Shown piece after piece: positions 9,727 through 19,429 of a stretch of DNA of 64,000 nucleotides (positions are counted from its first letter, which is position 1; the number at the start of each line of letters is the position of its first letter). This DNA is from Amphibacillus jilinensis Y1. GTDB lineage: Bacteria; Bacillota; Bacilli; Bacillales; Amphibacillaceae. The DNA is taken from contig NZ_JH976439.1 of NCBI RefSeq assembly GCF_000306965.1, positions 106,774 through 170,773 on the forward strand, written 5' to 3'. The notes below the pieces were generated by a model, which worked only from the letters and a program-made list of their open reading frames with translations, had not been told where the DNA came from and ran no database searches. The translations under genes and the position numbers were made by a program.

Positions 9727-10219
9727 TTTATTCACCTCATCATTTGGTGAAGAAAATAAGTTATTGCGCGCATCAGATGTGCAGGCTTTTAATCATAAAA
9801 AGCTATTGCATACGATAATAGACGACCTTCAATCGCTGCGTATGTTAAGCAAAAATATATTAAAAGATATAGAACAGCAAGGTGAATTATCCCCAGATGT
9901 TACCAATCAATTAAGCGATCTTATTAAGCAATTAAAGGTTAACTTAGCCCTTGACTCGGACGCCGATAAGATGCACCTGATAATTGAAGGACTAACAACA
10001 AGAGATCACATCTTATATAAGATTATTCAATCCGTTTTCGATACATTGGCAACAACTGCTACTGATCGTATTAAAAAGTGTGAACATGCCGAATGCTATC
10101 TTCATTTTGTTGATACATCGAAGTCAGGAAAACGACGCTGGTGCAGCATGGAACTATGCGGAAACCGTCAAAAGGCGGCAGAATTTTATGCGCGGAAAAA
10201 GAAGAAAAGTCGCTCATAA
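9710..10219 (+). CDS. CGNR zinc-finger regulator, N-terminally truncated
   Basis: The C-terminus carries the CGNR zinc-finger (KCEHAECYLHFVDTS, then KRRWCSMELCGNRQKAAEF), which binds DNA in a family of small transcription regulators. The intact relative at 47566 has about 50 more residues of the N-terminal ABATE domain, including its start; here those are missing and the frame runs into the hydrolase start region. The ATG at 9710 lacks a ribosome binding site, so the true start is uncertain and the gene may be broken. Its divergent position suggests that it once controlled the hydrolase gene. Confidence 0.65.
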   Translation: MYCINILFTSSFGEENKLLRASDVQAFNHKKLLHTIIDDLQSLRMLSKNILKDIEQQGELSPDVTNQLSDLIKQLKVNLALDSDADKMHLIIEGLTTRDHILYKIIQSVFDTLATTATDRIKKCEHAECYLHFVDTSKSGKRRWCSMELCGNRQKAAEFYARKKKKSRS

Positions 10220-10615
10220 TCGCCATCAATCTTTCAGTTATACTTGCTTACTTAAAAGCCTTTTTGCTTGAATGGTATTGAGAGCAATTACAAACGTTAC
10301 CGCATGCAAACGCAACAGCAAGAGTATTTTTTAGTGTTCGTCGATACCATTCCTGTGCCAAAGAGGTAGCAATGTTGTGTCTTATTTCGAAATGCTGTTT
10401 TGTCTGATTGCATGCATTTTAATTTTTAAAGTATATAATTACTGGAAAGCGTGTTGAAGGATAGTTCGGAGGCTTTATTAACCAGGTAAAGAGAAGTGAT
10501 GAAGTTGGATCCTATCGTTATAGAATTAAACTAGAGCATGAAAAAATATACCCTATCACCCCATTAGAAGGGGGTGCCATCACTGACGCAATCATCCCAT
10601 CAATAAGATTTAGCG
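10220..10615. other. Gap with no supported gene
   Basis: A short open frame on the + strand (about 10475 onward, reading SDEVGSYRYRIKLEHEKIY) follows a GGAGG but has no ordinary start codon and runs into the MepB gene on the other strand. It may be a gene scrap. Nothing else is evident. Confidence 0.3.
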
Positions 10616-11104
10616 CTAGAAGAAATACAGCGCTCTTAATTTTTCAACATCATAGCCATCTGATAAATCAATAAAGTACCGAGCCTGCCAAGCTTGAGTC
10701 TTACTTGCAGTTGCAGTTAGATCGTCTAGCCAGTTTGGATAAACTCTAACCGCCATTTTCCCTTTATGCTTAGCATTTTTCAAGACACCATATTTAAGGA
10801 GTACATCTTTAGGAAAGATAAATTGCCCACATTTCCCTCGATCTATGATTGAAACAATAAGTTTCTCGGGAGATTCCTGATAGTTATATGGTTGATTATT
10901 CCCTTCCTTATCTTTTTCCCAAATGGCAACAAAGTAGCCTTTCTTTTTCGGTGTTAGTTTAGCAAGCCTTGTCCTGTAAAAATTACTGTTCACTTGTAAT
11001 ATGCAACCCTCATAATTGTCGTTTTGCCCTTCTCTTGCTAATTTAAATTCCTTCCCTATTCCAAGCTCATGCATAATAGCTTCAAATAACTCCGTAGCGT
11101 TCAT
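10616..11104 (-). CDS. MepB family protein
   Basis: A 162-residue protein of the MepB family, named after the third gene of the staphylococcal mepRAB multidrug-efflux operon. Typical strings are REGQNDNYEGCILQVN, SNFYRTRLAKLTPKKKGYFVAIWEKD and KGKMAVRVYPNWLDDLTATASKTQAWQ. Its function is unknown; it is soluble. No MepA pump or MepR repressor is present here, so it is an orphan. The ATG follows GGAGGAGGAC. Confidence 0.82.
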   Translation of the reverse strand: MNATELFEAIMHELGIGKEFKLAREGQNDNYEGCILQVNSNFYRTRLAKLTPKKKGYFVAIWEKDKEGNNQPYNYQESPEKLIVSIIDRGKCGQFIFPKDVLLKYGVLKNAKHKGKMAVRVYPNWLDDLTATASKTQAWQARYFIDLSDGYDVEKLRALYFF

Positions 11105-11368
11105 TGTCCTCCTCCTTTTCTTATTTTAGATATATTATTAACCCATTAACATTCAACACGACGTTTATAAATAATTGATTAGAGACGTTGCCACAGAAAA
11201 ATAAATGAATAGTCCTACTATATCATTTACTGTTGTATTTAGAGCAAACGCATCTTCCAGCTCAGAAAACACTGTTTTTTGCTCCATTAAGGCTAACCCT
11301 TGAAAAATTCCAGCAAATTCAGTAGGTTCATTCAAGGTAATTATTCACACGCTTTCGCTTTTCCTCAC
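11105..11368. other. Gap with gene debris
   Basis: The minus strand contains short coding-like pieces (EIFKQMSEEKRKRVNNYLE near 11340-11390, and a further piece near 11210-11330) in different frames. They look like a decayed helical protein, but I cannot assign them to a family. Confidence 0.3.
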
Positions 11369-11605
11369 TCATCTGTTTAAATATTTCAATTTGGTCGGTC
11401 CTGCCACGTTACGGGAAAGAGACGTGGCAGGACCGACCGATTTAATAATCAGTGGTAAGACATTAACTGCGATGATGAGCAAAATGACTGCAACCGTCGC
11501 TTCTGAGTAAAAACCAGTTCCCATAGTAATGCCTAATCCTGATGCTGCCCATATCATCGCAGCACTTGTTAATCCTGAAATCACATCATTGTTTCTCAGA
11601 ATAGG
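11369..11605 (-). pseudogene. MgtC/SapB family membrane protein fragment
   Basis: About 78 residues match the middle of MgtC-family inner-membrane proteins (RNNDVISGLTSAAMIWAASG, GLGITMGTGFYSEA, then a hydrophobic helix). The N-terminal membrane helices are absent, and the C-terminus ends in sequence derived from a long inverted repeat (11393-11438). It is a truncated gene between the blaI gene and gene debris. Confidence 0.62.
11393..11438. repeat. Inverted repeat with 17-bp arms
   Basis: Arms at 11393-11409 and 11422-11438 (GGTCGGTCCTGCCACGT and its complement) are perfect, with a 12-base loop. It has no T-run. It coincides with the broken C-terminus of the MgtC fragment. Confidence 0.85.
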
Positions 11606-11626
11606 GGGGTTATTTGTAGCATTGAT

Positions 11627-12010
11627 TTATTTCTCTTTTCGTTTACGCTCTAAAATGGACCGCAGTTCGTCCAGTTCTTCTTTCGACAGAGATTCTTCTT
11701 CGATAAATTGAACCAGCATCGGTTTGAACGTCCCACCATAGATTCTTTTAATGAAAGACTGTGCCTCTGCGCGTTTGCATTCATCTTCCGAGTATAACGG
11801 GAAAAAGGTATACACTTTTTGATCTTTGTTAACCCCTACGACCTGTTTTTTCGTTAATCGATCGAGAAGCGTTCGAATTGTTTTTGGTTTCCAATCCGTT
11901 TGTTCTTGCATAGCTTGGATCACTTGATTGGCAGTCTGAGGGCTATTTTCCCAAAGGACTTTCATGATCTCCCACTCGGATTCAGAAATACTAGGCAGTC
12001 GATTAGACAT
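11627..12010 (-). CDS. blaI: BlaI/MecI-type repressor
   Basis: A winged-helix repressor of about 127 residues (SISESEWEIMKVLWENSP, TANQVIQAM, KTIRTLLDRLTKKQVV). BlaI dimers bind TACA-type dyads and block the beta-lactamase and sensor genes until cleaved after BlaR1 signalling. The ATG at 12010 follows AGGAGGGGAGGAG. It begins 23 bases after the blaR1 stop, so the two form an operon divergent from the beta-lactamase gene. Confidence 0.88.
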   Translation of the reverse strand: MSNRLPSISESEWEIMKVLWENSPQTANQVIQAMQEQTDWKPKTIRTLLDRLTKKQVVGVNKDQKVYTFFPLYSEDECKRAEAQSFIKRIYGGTFKPMLVQFIEEESLSKEELDELRSILERKRKEK

Positions 12011-12033
12011 CTCCTCCCCTCCTTCTATTCTCA

Positions 12034-13803
12034 TTATTTATAGATCCCTTTGCTACTTAATATGGCTTGCGTAATTTCAGCAGCTTTACTTCCATACGCA
12101 TGATCTTGATGTTGGATATTCGTTGCAAAGAAATACGTATCCGTTTCGATTTCCACGAATCCTATAAACCAACCGTTTACAGCTCGATCATTCAGAATCC
12201 CTGTACCGGTCTTTCCAAAAAGCGTGCCTTCTTGGTTTTCTTCTAACTTTATGGCCTCTTTAACTAATTGTACATTTTTTTCTTTAAAATGATATTCATT
12301 TTTATAAAATGCTTGAAGGAGTTCTACCTGTTCAATAGGCGAAATCTTTAAAGACGATTCTAGCCAATACTCGTCTAATCGTCCCGACAGATCTTTATTA
12401 CCATAATCGAACATTTCCAAATAATATTGAATACGATCTCTTTGTATTTGTCGATCTAACGCTTGAAAGTACCAAGTGACCGAGTAGCTCATGGCGGTTC
12501 TTAAGTCGTGATTGGCATGCCATTCCTCATAATCATACTGCACGCCGTCCCACTCTAATAGTGAATCATCTCCTGTAATCACACCTAGCTCTAACGCCAT
12601 TAACGCGGTGAACATTTTATAGGAGGAGTTAGGAGAGACTCTCATGACACTTTTTTCTCGATTATAAATTTGATATTCATCGTTGCTCGCACTGTATAAT
12701 ACAAAACTACCTTCATTCTCTCCAAAGTATCGACTCAAATCTTCATATATCGCCCGCTGATCATCAAATAAATAGCGCTCACTAGAAGAAGCGGTTACCG
12801 ATAAGAGAGGGAATTGAGCGATTAAAAACAGCGTGATAACGATAAAAATAAACATACTTTTTAATTTTAATAGTTTTGATTCTTCAGTAAAAGAAGCAAT
12901 ATGGATCATCCGTCTTTTTATATGTTTTTCGGAACCTAATAATGGGGTTGCTAAATTTAAAATAGCTGATTCCTTATTCCTCTCCACAAATCTAATGATC
13001 GTCTTTCCATACTTTTCAAAATCGCATTGATCTATTGAATGTAGCACTTCCGTGTCGCAAGCCATTTCCCGATCAAGACGCATTATTTTAAAAGCTTTCC
13101 ATACAAGCGGATGAAACCAATAGACAATCTGATATAGGACAAATAAACAATTTACTTTAATATGCTTGCTCTTATAATGGTGCAGTTCATGTAGCAAGAC
13201 ATAGTTTATTTCATCATCAGATAAATAGGATGCCATATCCTTTGGCAGTAAAATATAGGTGTTAAACAAACCGAATGTCATTGGGGAACGTACACTCGAA
13301 GTCTCTAAAATCTTTGGACGCTTCTTTACCCCAAGCTTTCGTATACAGTCGCTATATAATTTTTTCACCTTTTCATTTTTTATTTCTGTGGCAGCTGATA
13401 TAAGACGTTGTAACTTTACATAATGATACAATGCCAAAAGGAAGAAAAGCACCATACCTATCACCCAAATAATGATGAAAAATGATTGGACGAATGTATG
13501 GTCAAAACGGCTGACCGAAGTGCCAAAATCATGCACCCAATTTTCCGATTGATCCACTAAATGCCAACTATCCTGAGTCGAAGAAGACGGCATTCCTTCA
13601 CTCTCATGGATAAAAGACAAGCTTGGGATCTCTACAAGGTGAACGGGTATAAACGGGAAGGTTAAAGCAAACATAAGCAAAAACCATAAATGATAGCGCC
13701 ATTTTGCTGATATTTGTTTATAAAAAAATTTCCTTAGGAGCAGGATTACCGTGATGGTTACCGTTGATAACACAAGAGAAAGTACTATATGTGGCAATGT
13801 CAT
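12034..13803 (-). CDS. blaR1: BlaR1/MecR1 beta-lactam sensor-transducer
   Basis: A 589-residue membrane sensor. The N-terminal half has several membrane helices and an M56 zinc-protease motif (LLHELHHYKSKH, about residue 205). The C-terminal half is an extracellular penicillin-binding domain with a serine-x-x-lysine (SSYK in SPNSSYKMF) and KTGTG, like class D beta-lactamases. Beta-lactam acylation activates the protease, which leads to loss of the BlaI repressor. The start is ATG 13803, about 9 bases after GGAG. It lies directly upstream of blaI and divergent from the lactamase gene. Confidence 0.9.
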   Translation of the reverse strand: MTLPHIVLSLVLSTVTITVILLLRKFFYKQISAKWRYHLWFLLMFALTFPFIPVHLVEIPSLSFIHESEGMPSSSTQDSWHLVDQSENWVHDFGTSVSRFDHTFVQSFFIIIWVIGMVLFFLLALYHYVKLQRLISAATEIKNEKVKKLYSDCIRKLGVKKRPKILETSSVRSPMTFGLFNTYILLPKDMASYLSDDEINYVLLHELHHYKSKHIKVNCLFVLYQIVYWFHPLVWKAFKIMRLDREMACDTEVLHSIDQCDFEKYGKTIIRFVERNKESAILNLATPLLGSEKHIKRRMIHIASFTEESKLLKLKSMFIFIVITLFLIAQFPLLSVTASSSERYLFDDQRAIYEDLSRYFGENEGSFVLYSASNDEYQIYNREKSVMRVSPNSSYKMFTALMALELGVITGDDSLLEWDGVQYDYEEWHANHDLRTAMSYSVTWYFQALDRQIQRDRIQYYLEMFDYGNKDLSGRLDEYWLESSLKISPIEQVELLQAFYKNEYHFKEKNVQLVKEAIKLEENQEGTLFGKTGTGILNDRAVNGWFIGFVEIETDTYFFATNIQHQDHAYGSKAAEITQAILSSKGIYK

Positions 13804-13903
13804 TTTAATTATCTCCAATTTTAGTCATTTTTCTTTCCCCTCTTACTACCTCTCACCAAACCACTAAAATTCTAACATTTAGATTTAAAATTGTAAATTT
13901 CTA

Positions 13904-13949
13904 TTGACATTTTAGATTACATGCGTAATATTAGATTACAGATGTAGTC
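13904..13949 (+). promoter_or_regulatory. bla promoter with two BlaI-like operators
   Basis: TTGACA (13904-13909) and TAATAT (13926-13931) are 16 bases apart. A perfect dyad, ATTACATGCGTAAT (13916-13929), lies over the promoter. A second near-dyad, GATTACAGATGTAGTC (13934-13949), follows it. These resemble BlaI/MecI binding sites (TACA..TGTA), so BlaI would block RNA polymerase directly. Confidence 0.7.
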
Positions 13950-14018
13950 TATAAACTATTGGCTCCAACCATTTTTTTTAAGACTCATCAAAACAAATAA
14001 AGTCGAAAGGAGATTAAT

Positions 14019-14924
14019 ATGAAGATCACAAAATTGTCATGCGCCATTCTCTTTGGAACCTTTCTACTTTTCGGATGTTCGAGTGACCAGGAACAGGCCA
14101 GTTCTGATCAACAAGAATCTGAAAGACCTACTCCGACGGTAGAAGAGACCTTTAGCCAATTAGAGGAAGAATACGATGCCCGATTAGGAGTTTATGCATT
14201 AGACACGGGTACAGGTAAGACGGTTACATATCGTTCTGATGAGCGCTTTATCTATGCATCTACCCACAAACCACTCTCTGTTGGCGTCCTTCTTCAGCAA
14301 AAATCGATAGAGGATTTAGATGAACGCATCACATATTCAAGTGAAGATTTAGTCAACTACAATCCGATAACAGAAAATCATATCGATTCAGGATTGACAT
14401 TAAAAGAGCTTAGTGATGCCTCGATTCGCTACAGTGATAACACAGCTGCCAATCTAATTTTTCATGAAATCGGTGGACCGGAAGGCTTTAAAGAAGGACT
14501 TCGAGCTATTGGAGATAATGTAACCGAGCCTGAAAGAATAGAACCTGAATTAAATGATGTAGAACCTGGGGACATTCAAGATACGAGTACACCGGAAGCA
14601 TTGGCAAAAAGCCTGCAACAATTTACTTTAGGAGATGCGCTACCAGACGATAAACAAGCGTTACTAATCGATTGGCTCAAGAGAAACACAACGGGTGACG
14701 CTCTTATCCGTGCAGGCGTACCAGAAGGTTGGGAAGTTGGAGACAAAACGGGCTCTGGCTCTTATGGGACTCGCAACGACATCGGCATCATCTGGCCGCC
14801 AGATAGAGACCCGATTATCCTTTCCGTACTAACAAGTAAGGAAGAACGAGATGCAGAGCACGATGATGCCCTTATCGCAAGAGCCACAGAAGAAGTCATT
14901 AACATTCTTTTTGAGACAGAGTAA
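14019..14924 (+). CDS. bla: Class A beta-lactamase, lipoprotein
   Basis: A 301-residue serine beta-lactamase. It has a lipoprotein signal with Cys20 (LLFGC), the active-site serine in STHK (S81, K84), SDN at 139-141, the omega-loop EPELN (E175, N179) and KTG at 243-245. All class A catalytic residues are present. It would be anchored on the outer face of the cell membrane and hydrolyse beta-lactams. It is divergent from blaR1-blaI, with BlaI-like operators in its promoter, and so is probably inducible. The substrate range cannot be judged. Confidence 0.93.
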   Translation: MKITKLSCAILFGTFLLFGCSSDQEQASSDQQESERPTPTVEETFSQLEEEYDARLGVYALDTGTGKTVTYRSDERFIYASTHKPLSVGVLLQQKSIEDLDERITYSSEDLVNYNPITENHIDSGLTLKELSDASIRYSDNTAANLIFHEIGGPEGFKEGLRAIGDNVTEPERIEPELNDVEPGDIQDTSTPEALAKSLQQFTLGDALPDDKQALLIDWLKRNTTGDALIRAGVPEGWEVGDKTGSGSYGTRNDIGIIWPPDRDPIILSVLTSKEERDAEHDDALIARATEEVINILFETE

Positions 14925-14973
14925 ATGGCTAAAAGTGAGTATACGGTTGTTATCAAACTGTAAGACTAGGCAT

Positions 14974-15010
14974 AGGGGAGAACCGTTTGATTCAGTTCTC
15001 CCCTGATTTT
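14974..15010 (+). terminator. Terminator of the beta-lactamase gene
   Basis: Arms AGGGGAGAAC (14974-14983) and GTTCTCCCCT (14995-15004) are followed by GATTTTCTT, 50 bases after the bla stop. Confidence 0.75.
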
Positions 15011-15134
15011 CTTCTTTGGGTCCCTCGAGGGAAGTGGATCGTCAATGCCTGCGCAGCGTCCCTTTGGCATAGCGACACGCAACGTTAGGTCAGCTTCATC
15101 CTATATTAGCAATGATATCTCTTTTCCCATTTGT

Positions 15135-16052
15135 TCATTCACTTAACATCCCTTTGTTTCCAGAGTATGGATTGATATGTACCAACACGTCGGACACATC
15201 GTCATGCTCAGTCATTAATGCTTGCTTTACTTGTTTAGAAATGTGATGGCCTTTTTCTACGTTCAGTGCAGCATCGACACTAATTTTAAGGTCAACGACC
15301 ACATATTGGCCATGGCTTCGGGCCCGTAAATCGTCCACCTGCAAGACACCTGGTACGTTCTCCGTTGTTACAGTAAAACGTTTGCTCTCCTCCTCATCCA
15401 ATACGTTTTCCAGTACCATATGAATCGATTCCCGAACCATCTGATAACCAATTCGCATAATAAACAGGGCCACGATAATCCCAGCTAGCGGGTCCAGATA
15501 GACCAGTTGACCGTATCCGATTTGATCGCCAATGATTGCTCCGGCTACCCCGAAAAACACGCCAATCGAAGATAACACATCAGAACGGTGATGCCAAGCA
15601 TCGGCCATCAAGGCCGGGCTGTTGATGCGTTTTCCCAACCGATATTTATATTGATACATGAACTCTTTGCAAATAATCGAAATCACCACGGCAATAAGCG
15701 CGATTCCTGTCGGTGCCTGAGGTGTGTCACCCCAGAAGACTTGCAAGGAGGACCAAGCAATTTCAACCCCGACCAAGATCAATAATATAGATACAATAAT
15801 AGCCGCAATACTTTCCGCTTTGCCATGGCCATACGGGTGTTCTTTATCAGGTGGCTTATTGGCTGCGCGTATGCCCGCCAGAACGGTAACCGAACTGATA
15901 ACATCCGAAGCGGAATGAACCGCATCAGCGATAAGTGCGCGGCTCCCAGACACCCAGCCCACGATACCTTTTATAATAGCTAGTAATAAATTGCCGATAA
16001 TTCCCAACCAGGAAGCAAATTGTGCTTTTCGATTGCGTTGCTCTTGCTTCAT
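15135..16052 (-). CDS. Cation diffusion facilitator (CDF) metal exporter
   Basis: A CDF transporter of about 305 residues. It has six predicted membrane helices, metal-site motifs SRALIADAVHSASDV in helix 2 and NSPALMADAWHHRSDV in helix 5, the loop HPYGHGKAE, and a cytoplasmic C-terminal dimer domain. Such proteins export divalent metals such as manganese, zinc or iron in exchange for protons. The DxxxD / HxxxD arrangement suggests Mn/Fe/Zn, but the ion is not certain. I start at the ATG 16052, 8 bases after GGAGG. Confidence 0.88.
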   Translation of the reverse strand: MKQEQRNRKAQFASWLGIIGNLLLAIIKGIVGWVSGSRALIADAVHSASDVISSVTVLAGIRAANKPPDKEHPYGHGKAESIAAIIVSILLILVGVEIAWSSLQVFWGDTPQAPTGIALIAVVISIICKEFMYQYKYRLGKRINSPALMADAWHHRSDVLSSIGVFFGVAGAIIGDQIGYGQLVYLDPLAGIIVALFIMRIGYQMVRESIHMVLENVLDEEESKRFTVTTENVPGVLQVDDLRARSHGQYVVVDLKISVDAALNVEKGHHISKQVKQALMTEHDDVSDVLVHINPYSGNKGMLSE

Positions 16053-16067
16053 TTTCATCCCCTCCAA

Positions 16068-16709
16068 ACCCTCGTAACCTTATGCTATTTTAATAAGCGT
16101 TTTTTAGCTTTTTTCTCTGTGGAAAGATCTCTTTTATTCTAGCAAATCGACTTCATATGGGTCTAGAGCAACCTTTTTGAGAGTGTGAAGTAATGTAAGT
16201 GAGGGGCAAATGAATCCGCGATGTCCAACAAAATTGCCTATACCCAACATGAAGATAACCTAATGAAGGAAAGAATTTAGAGAAAGGAGAAGATGCAGCA
16301 AGTGTAGGATGGTATTGCAGTATGTGAACACACTGATATAGTGGTGAAAATCCTACCACCACTCTCATTGGGCAGGTATTAAGCCAAAGAAAGAGGCTGG
16401 ATCGTATGAGATCCAGCCTTGTTAACGATCGAATAACCATTGAGGACATAGTATTCATCCACTCTCTTCCTTCCACTCCAGATACCAGCAAATTAGCAGC
16501 TACCGACTTTTTAGCGTAGGAAGAGGATAAAGGCAGCGAGATAAATAATGCTTAATTTGTTGTGAAATATTATACAATTTTAAAAGCGTTTAATACTTAG
16601 AAAGGTGAATAAAATGGATCGCATATCGTAATGGCTCATCCTTTAAGTTGTAATGAATCGTATCATTTTCTTGCTTAGATTTTTGAAATTCAGATTAACG
16701 TTCTATCAC
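16068..16709. other. 640-base gap: hairpin and degenerate sequence
   Basis: A strong hairpin (AGGCTGGATC / GATCCAGCCT, 16394-16419) may terminate transcription. The flanking + strand contains short coding-like pieces with stops (GIAVCEHTDIVVKILPPL near 16310-16375) that look like a decayed gene I cannot name. The 112-codon minus-strand frame at 16153-16491 has an implausible composition and I do not call it. Confidence 0.35.
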
Positions 16710-18560
16710 TTACTCTACCAATTTTTTAAAATATGCCTTACGTATAATAAAAAAGCTCATAGTAAACAACAGCAAAATAATGCCTACACCAACCGTAGTC
16801 ATCTGGAAAAAGGCGGGTGAAAGTGCATCACGAATACTGAATAACACGGTAAATAATAACATCGCAGCGATTGTAAAAGGAACAAAAATCAGTATGGATA
16901 ATTCTCTTGTCACAATCACACGCATTTCTTTCATAGATAGTCCGATTTTGCGCATGCCCAAGTACTTTTCTTTTTCTCCCGCTAAAGAGGTCTGCAAGTA
17001 AAAATAAAGAATACTCATGGCTGCACTTAAAAAAATCAGACTCAGCATAAAACCAATAAAGAAGATGACCCTCTTTACAAATAACTCGTCAACGTATAAT
17101 GAAATTTTAGATGAGACATAACGCTCACCTGATTCTGTCATGAGCTGTGCTTCTATTTTTTCTGCTACATCCCGTTTCTCTGTCCAATCCTTTAATTCAT
17201 AGGCAAACACATGATATTCTGGATAATTGAGTGCGTCATAAATCGCATCTGGAATAACATAATATACTGCTCGAAAGCCTGATACAAGAATCATCCGTTC
17301 TTCTAATCCTACGTACTGAAGAGGGTCATCCACATAATCCTGAATGGTATCCGTATTTGGCATCACCCCCGCATTTCCTGCCACAACATAATATTCATTG
17401 TCGCTAAGTGTTATCGCTTCGTGTGTACCAAGTGCATTGAAATGCGTATTCGATAGGAAGCCAATCCTGCGATCTTCGTCTGTTTTGAACGCAGATTGAT
17501 AAGCATAGACATCTCCCTCTGTTTGCTCAAGGGTTGTCTCCATAAATTCAATATCTTGCTGTTCTTTTTCTATAGGGTTATTTGGATGTGAAATATATTG
17601 AAAGCTATACGGATAGACAGCTTCCGTATTTTCTTCGACATTATAATACGAACTGTACAAAACACTCGTCGTAACAAATACGGCAAGTAATAATATACTG
17701 AGCAAATAAATGACATGAGCATGTGAATTGCCTTTGGCTTGTAAATTCGATACAAATAACATATTTGTTTTTTTGTAATACGAGGCGCTTTTTTGCAATC
17801 TCCGAATCGTAAGCCAGATTCCTTGGGTTAATACAATATAAATCGTCATTAACAGACTGATAAACAACATAATAATATAAACAATGCCTAAGCTTTCAAC
17901 AACATCTGGGCTAACTTTGAGAGGTAGTAATAAAACTGCACTCACTAAGATGGATAAAAGAAGCCTCCATGGCGTTGGACGTATTAATTTTTCCTGTGTG
18001 ACATCTGCTTTTAACAGTTGTACAGCTTCTTCCTTCTTGATAAATCGTGTCGTTATTTTGGAAACAATTAAAAATAAAACACTAAATAAAATGAATGTCA
18101 TGGCAATAGCTTGTACAGGTACATACATGCCAAAGCTATCTGCCTCTAAGATATTTTTAACGACCATTAAAAACAGAGGAGAAACGATTAATCCAACAAC
18201 AATCGCTGTTATAGTTGCAGTAAAAGCAATCAGCATATTTTCTCGGAATACCATTTTCTGCACTTGCTTCGTCGATGCTCCAGAAATGATAAAGACGCCA
18301 AGGCTTTTGGTTTTCTTCTTTAAAAAAGCCAGCATCGAATAAATAATAAAAACAAAAGAAAAAATATAGACAATCATACTACAAAGAATCATGACGATTC
18401 CAAGTGTACTATTCGGATCGATGGCTTCCATCATTGGATGAAATGCAATAATCAAAAAAAAGAAAAAAACTAAAATAGAAAAGACGCTGCTCAGAAAATA
18501 GGAAATATAGGTACATTTATCCCGTACTATATTTTGAATGACAATATGATTAAAGCTCAT
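16710..18560 (-). CDS. Bce-type ABC transporter permease (FtsX-like)
   Basis: A 616-residue permease of the BceB/PsdB/YxdM type: ten predicted membrane helices, FtsX-like domains at both ends, and a large extracytoplasmic loop (about residues 310-500) after helix 7. These permeases work with the adjacent ATPase to remove cell-wall-active peptides from their lipid targets, and they also signal to the BceS-like kinase. The ATG at 18560 overlaps the end of the ATPase gene by 11 bases. It is the last gene of the four-gene module. Confidence 0.88.
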   Translation of the reverse strand: MSFNHIVIQNIVRDKCTYISYFLSSVFSILVFFFFLIIAFHPMMEAIDPNSTLGIVMILCSMIVYIFSFVFIIYSMLAFLKKKTKSLGVFIISGASTKQVQKMVFRENMLIAFTATITAIVVGLIVSPLFLMVVKNILEADSFGMYVPVQAIAMTFILFSVLFLIVSKITTRFIKKEEAVQLLKADVTQEKLIRPTPWRLLLSILVSAVLLLPLKVSPDVVESLGIVYIIMLFISLLMTIYIVLTQGIWLTIRRLQKSASYYKKTNMLFVSNLQAKGNSHAHVIYLLSILLLAVFVTTSVLYSSYYNVEENTEAVYPYSFQYISHPNNPIEKEQQDIEFMETTLEQTEGDVYAYQSAFKTDEDRRIGFLSNTHFNALGTHEAITLSDNEYYVVAGNAGVMPNTDTIQDYVDDPLQYVGLEERMILVSGFRAVYYVIPDAIYDALNYPEYHVFAYELKDWTEKRDVAEKIEAQLMTESGERYVSSKISLYVDELFVKRVIFFIGFMLSLIFLSAAMSILYFYLQTSLAGEKEKYLGMRKIGLSMKEMRVIVTRELSILIFVPFTIAAMLLFTVLFSIRDALSPAFFQMTTVGVGIILLLFTMSFFIIRKAYFKKLVE

Positions 18561-19311
18561 GATAACCACCGCCCAGAAATGTCAGTGTATCTACAATTTC
18601 TTGATAGAATTGCTGCTTGTGGTCACCCTTCTGTATTTCATTGTAGAGCATCCCGTCTTGCATAAAAATCACACGCTCAGCAAAGCTGGCAACATACGGA
18701 TCATGTGTGACCATTAATAAAGAGGTTTGAAACGTTTCGTGAATGGATTGAAATAGCGTCATCACACTATTGGCTGCTTTAGAGTCCAGATTCCCAGTCG
18801 GCTCATCTGCTAATAATAGACTAGGCTGATGAATAACTGCTCGTGCAATGGCCACACGTTGCTTCTGTCCCCCTGAAATCTCAAAGGTTCTCTTCTTCAT
18901 TATTTCTTCAATCCCTAAAAACTTAACGACTTCTGCTAAACGGGATGTCATTTCCTTTCCATTCACTGCATCGAGTGTCAATGGTAATAAAATGTTCTCT
19001 TCTACAGTTAATGTGTGAACCAAGTTAAAATCTTGAAAAACAAAACCCAATTCACTTCGTCGAAACTTTGCAAGATCTTCATCATTCAGTTCATATGGAT
19101 CTTTTTGATTAATTGTCATAGAACCATTTGTCGGACGGTCTATCGTTGATATACAATTTAAAAATGTCGTCTTCCCACTTCCAGATGGACCCATTACAGA
19201 GACAAATTCATTACGTTTTAGTTGAAAGTCAATGCCTTTTAACGCTTTATAGTTCACCTCTCCCACATAATCTTTATGGAGTTGTTGAACATTTAAAATG
19301 ATATCTGACAT
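18550..19311 (-). CDS. Bce-type ABC transporter ATPase
   Basis: A 253-residue ATPase with Walker A (GPSGSGKTT), Q-loop (FVFQDFNLVHTLTV), signature ([14 protein letters not shown]) and Walker B (LLLADEPTGNLDS). The MSDIIL start at 19311 follows ACAGGAG; the frame upstream is not conserved-looking. It pairs with the FtsX-like permease that overlaps its 3' end. It is separated by 118 bases from the kinase gene; that gap probably holds a response-regulator-controlled promoter (repeated TGTCA strings near 19385-19415). Confidence 0.9.
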   Translation of the reverse strand: MSDIILNVQQLHKDYVGEVNYKALKGIDFQLKRNEFVSVMGPSGSGKTTFLNCISTIDRPTNGSMTINQKDPYELNDEDLAKFRRSELGFVFQDFNLVHTLTVEENILLPLTLDAVNGKEMTSRLAEVVKFLGIEEIMKKRTFEISGGQKQRVAIARAVIHQPSLLLADEPTGNLDSKAANSVMTLFQSIHETFQTSLLMVTHDPYVASFAERVIFMQDGMLYNEIQKGDHKQQFYQEIVDTLTFLGGGYHEL

Positions 19312-19429
19312 ATATACCACTCCTGTTTTTCTTTTCAATGTTAACTTTAATATACCGAAGTCGCCCATTCCTTAACATTTTAAAACATGACGGCAAAGTG
19401 ACACTATTGACACATTCAAAACGGCTACC

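Noticed and set aside
16153..16491. 112-codon minus-strand open frame
   Set aside because: Rich in Ser/Arg/Cys/His and opposite to coding-like scraps on the other strand; it spans a hairpin and has no family resemblance.
19369..19429. Response-regulator binding site between the Bce kinase and ATPase genes
   Set aside because: TGTCA strings recur (about 19385-19415) but do not form a clear dyad matching a known BceR site; mentioned only in the ATPase entry.
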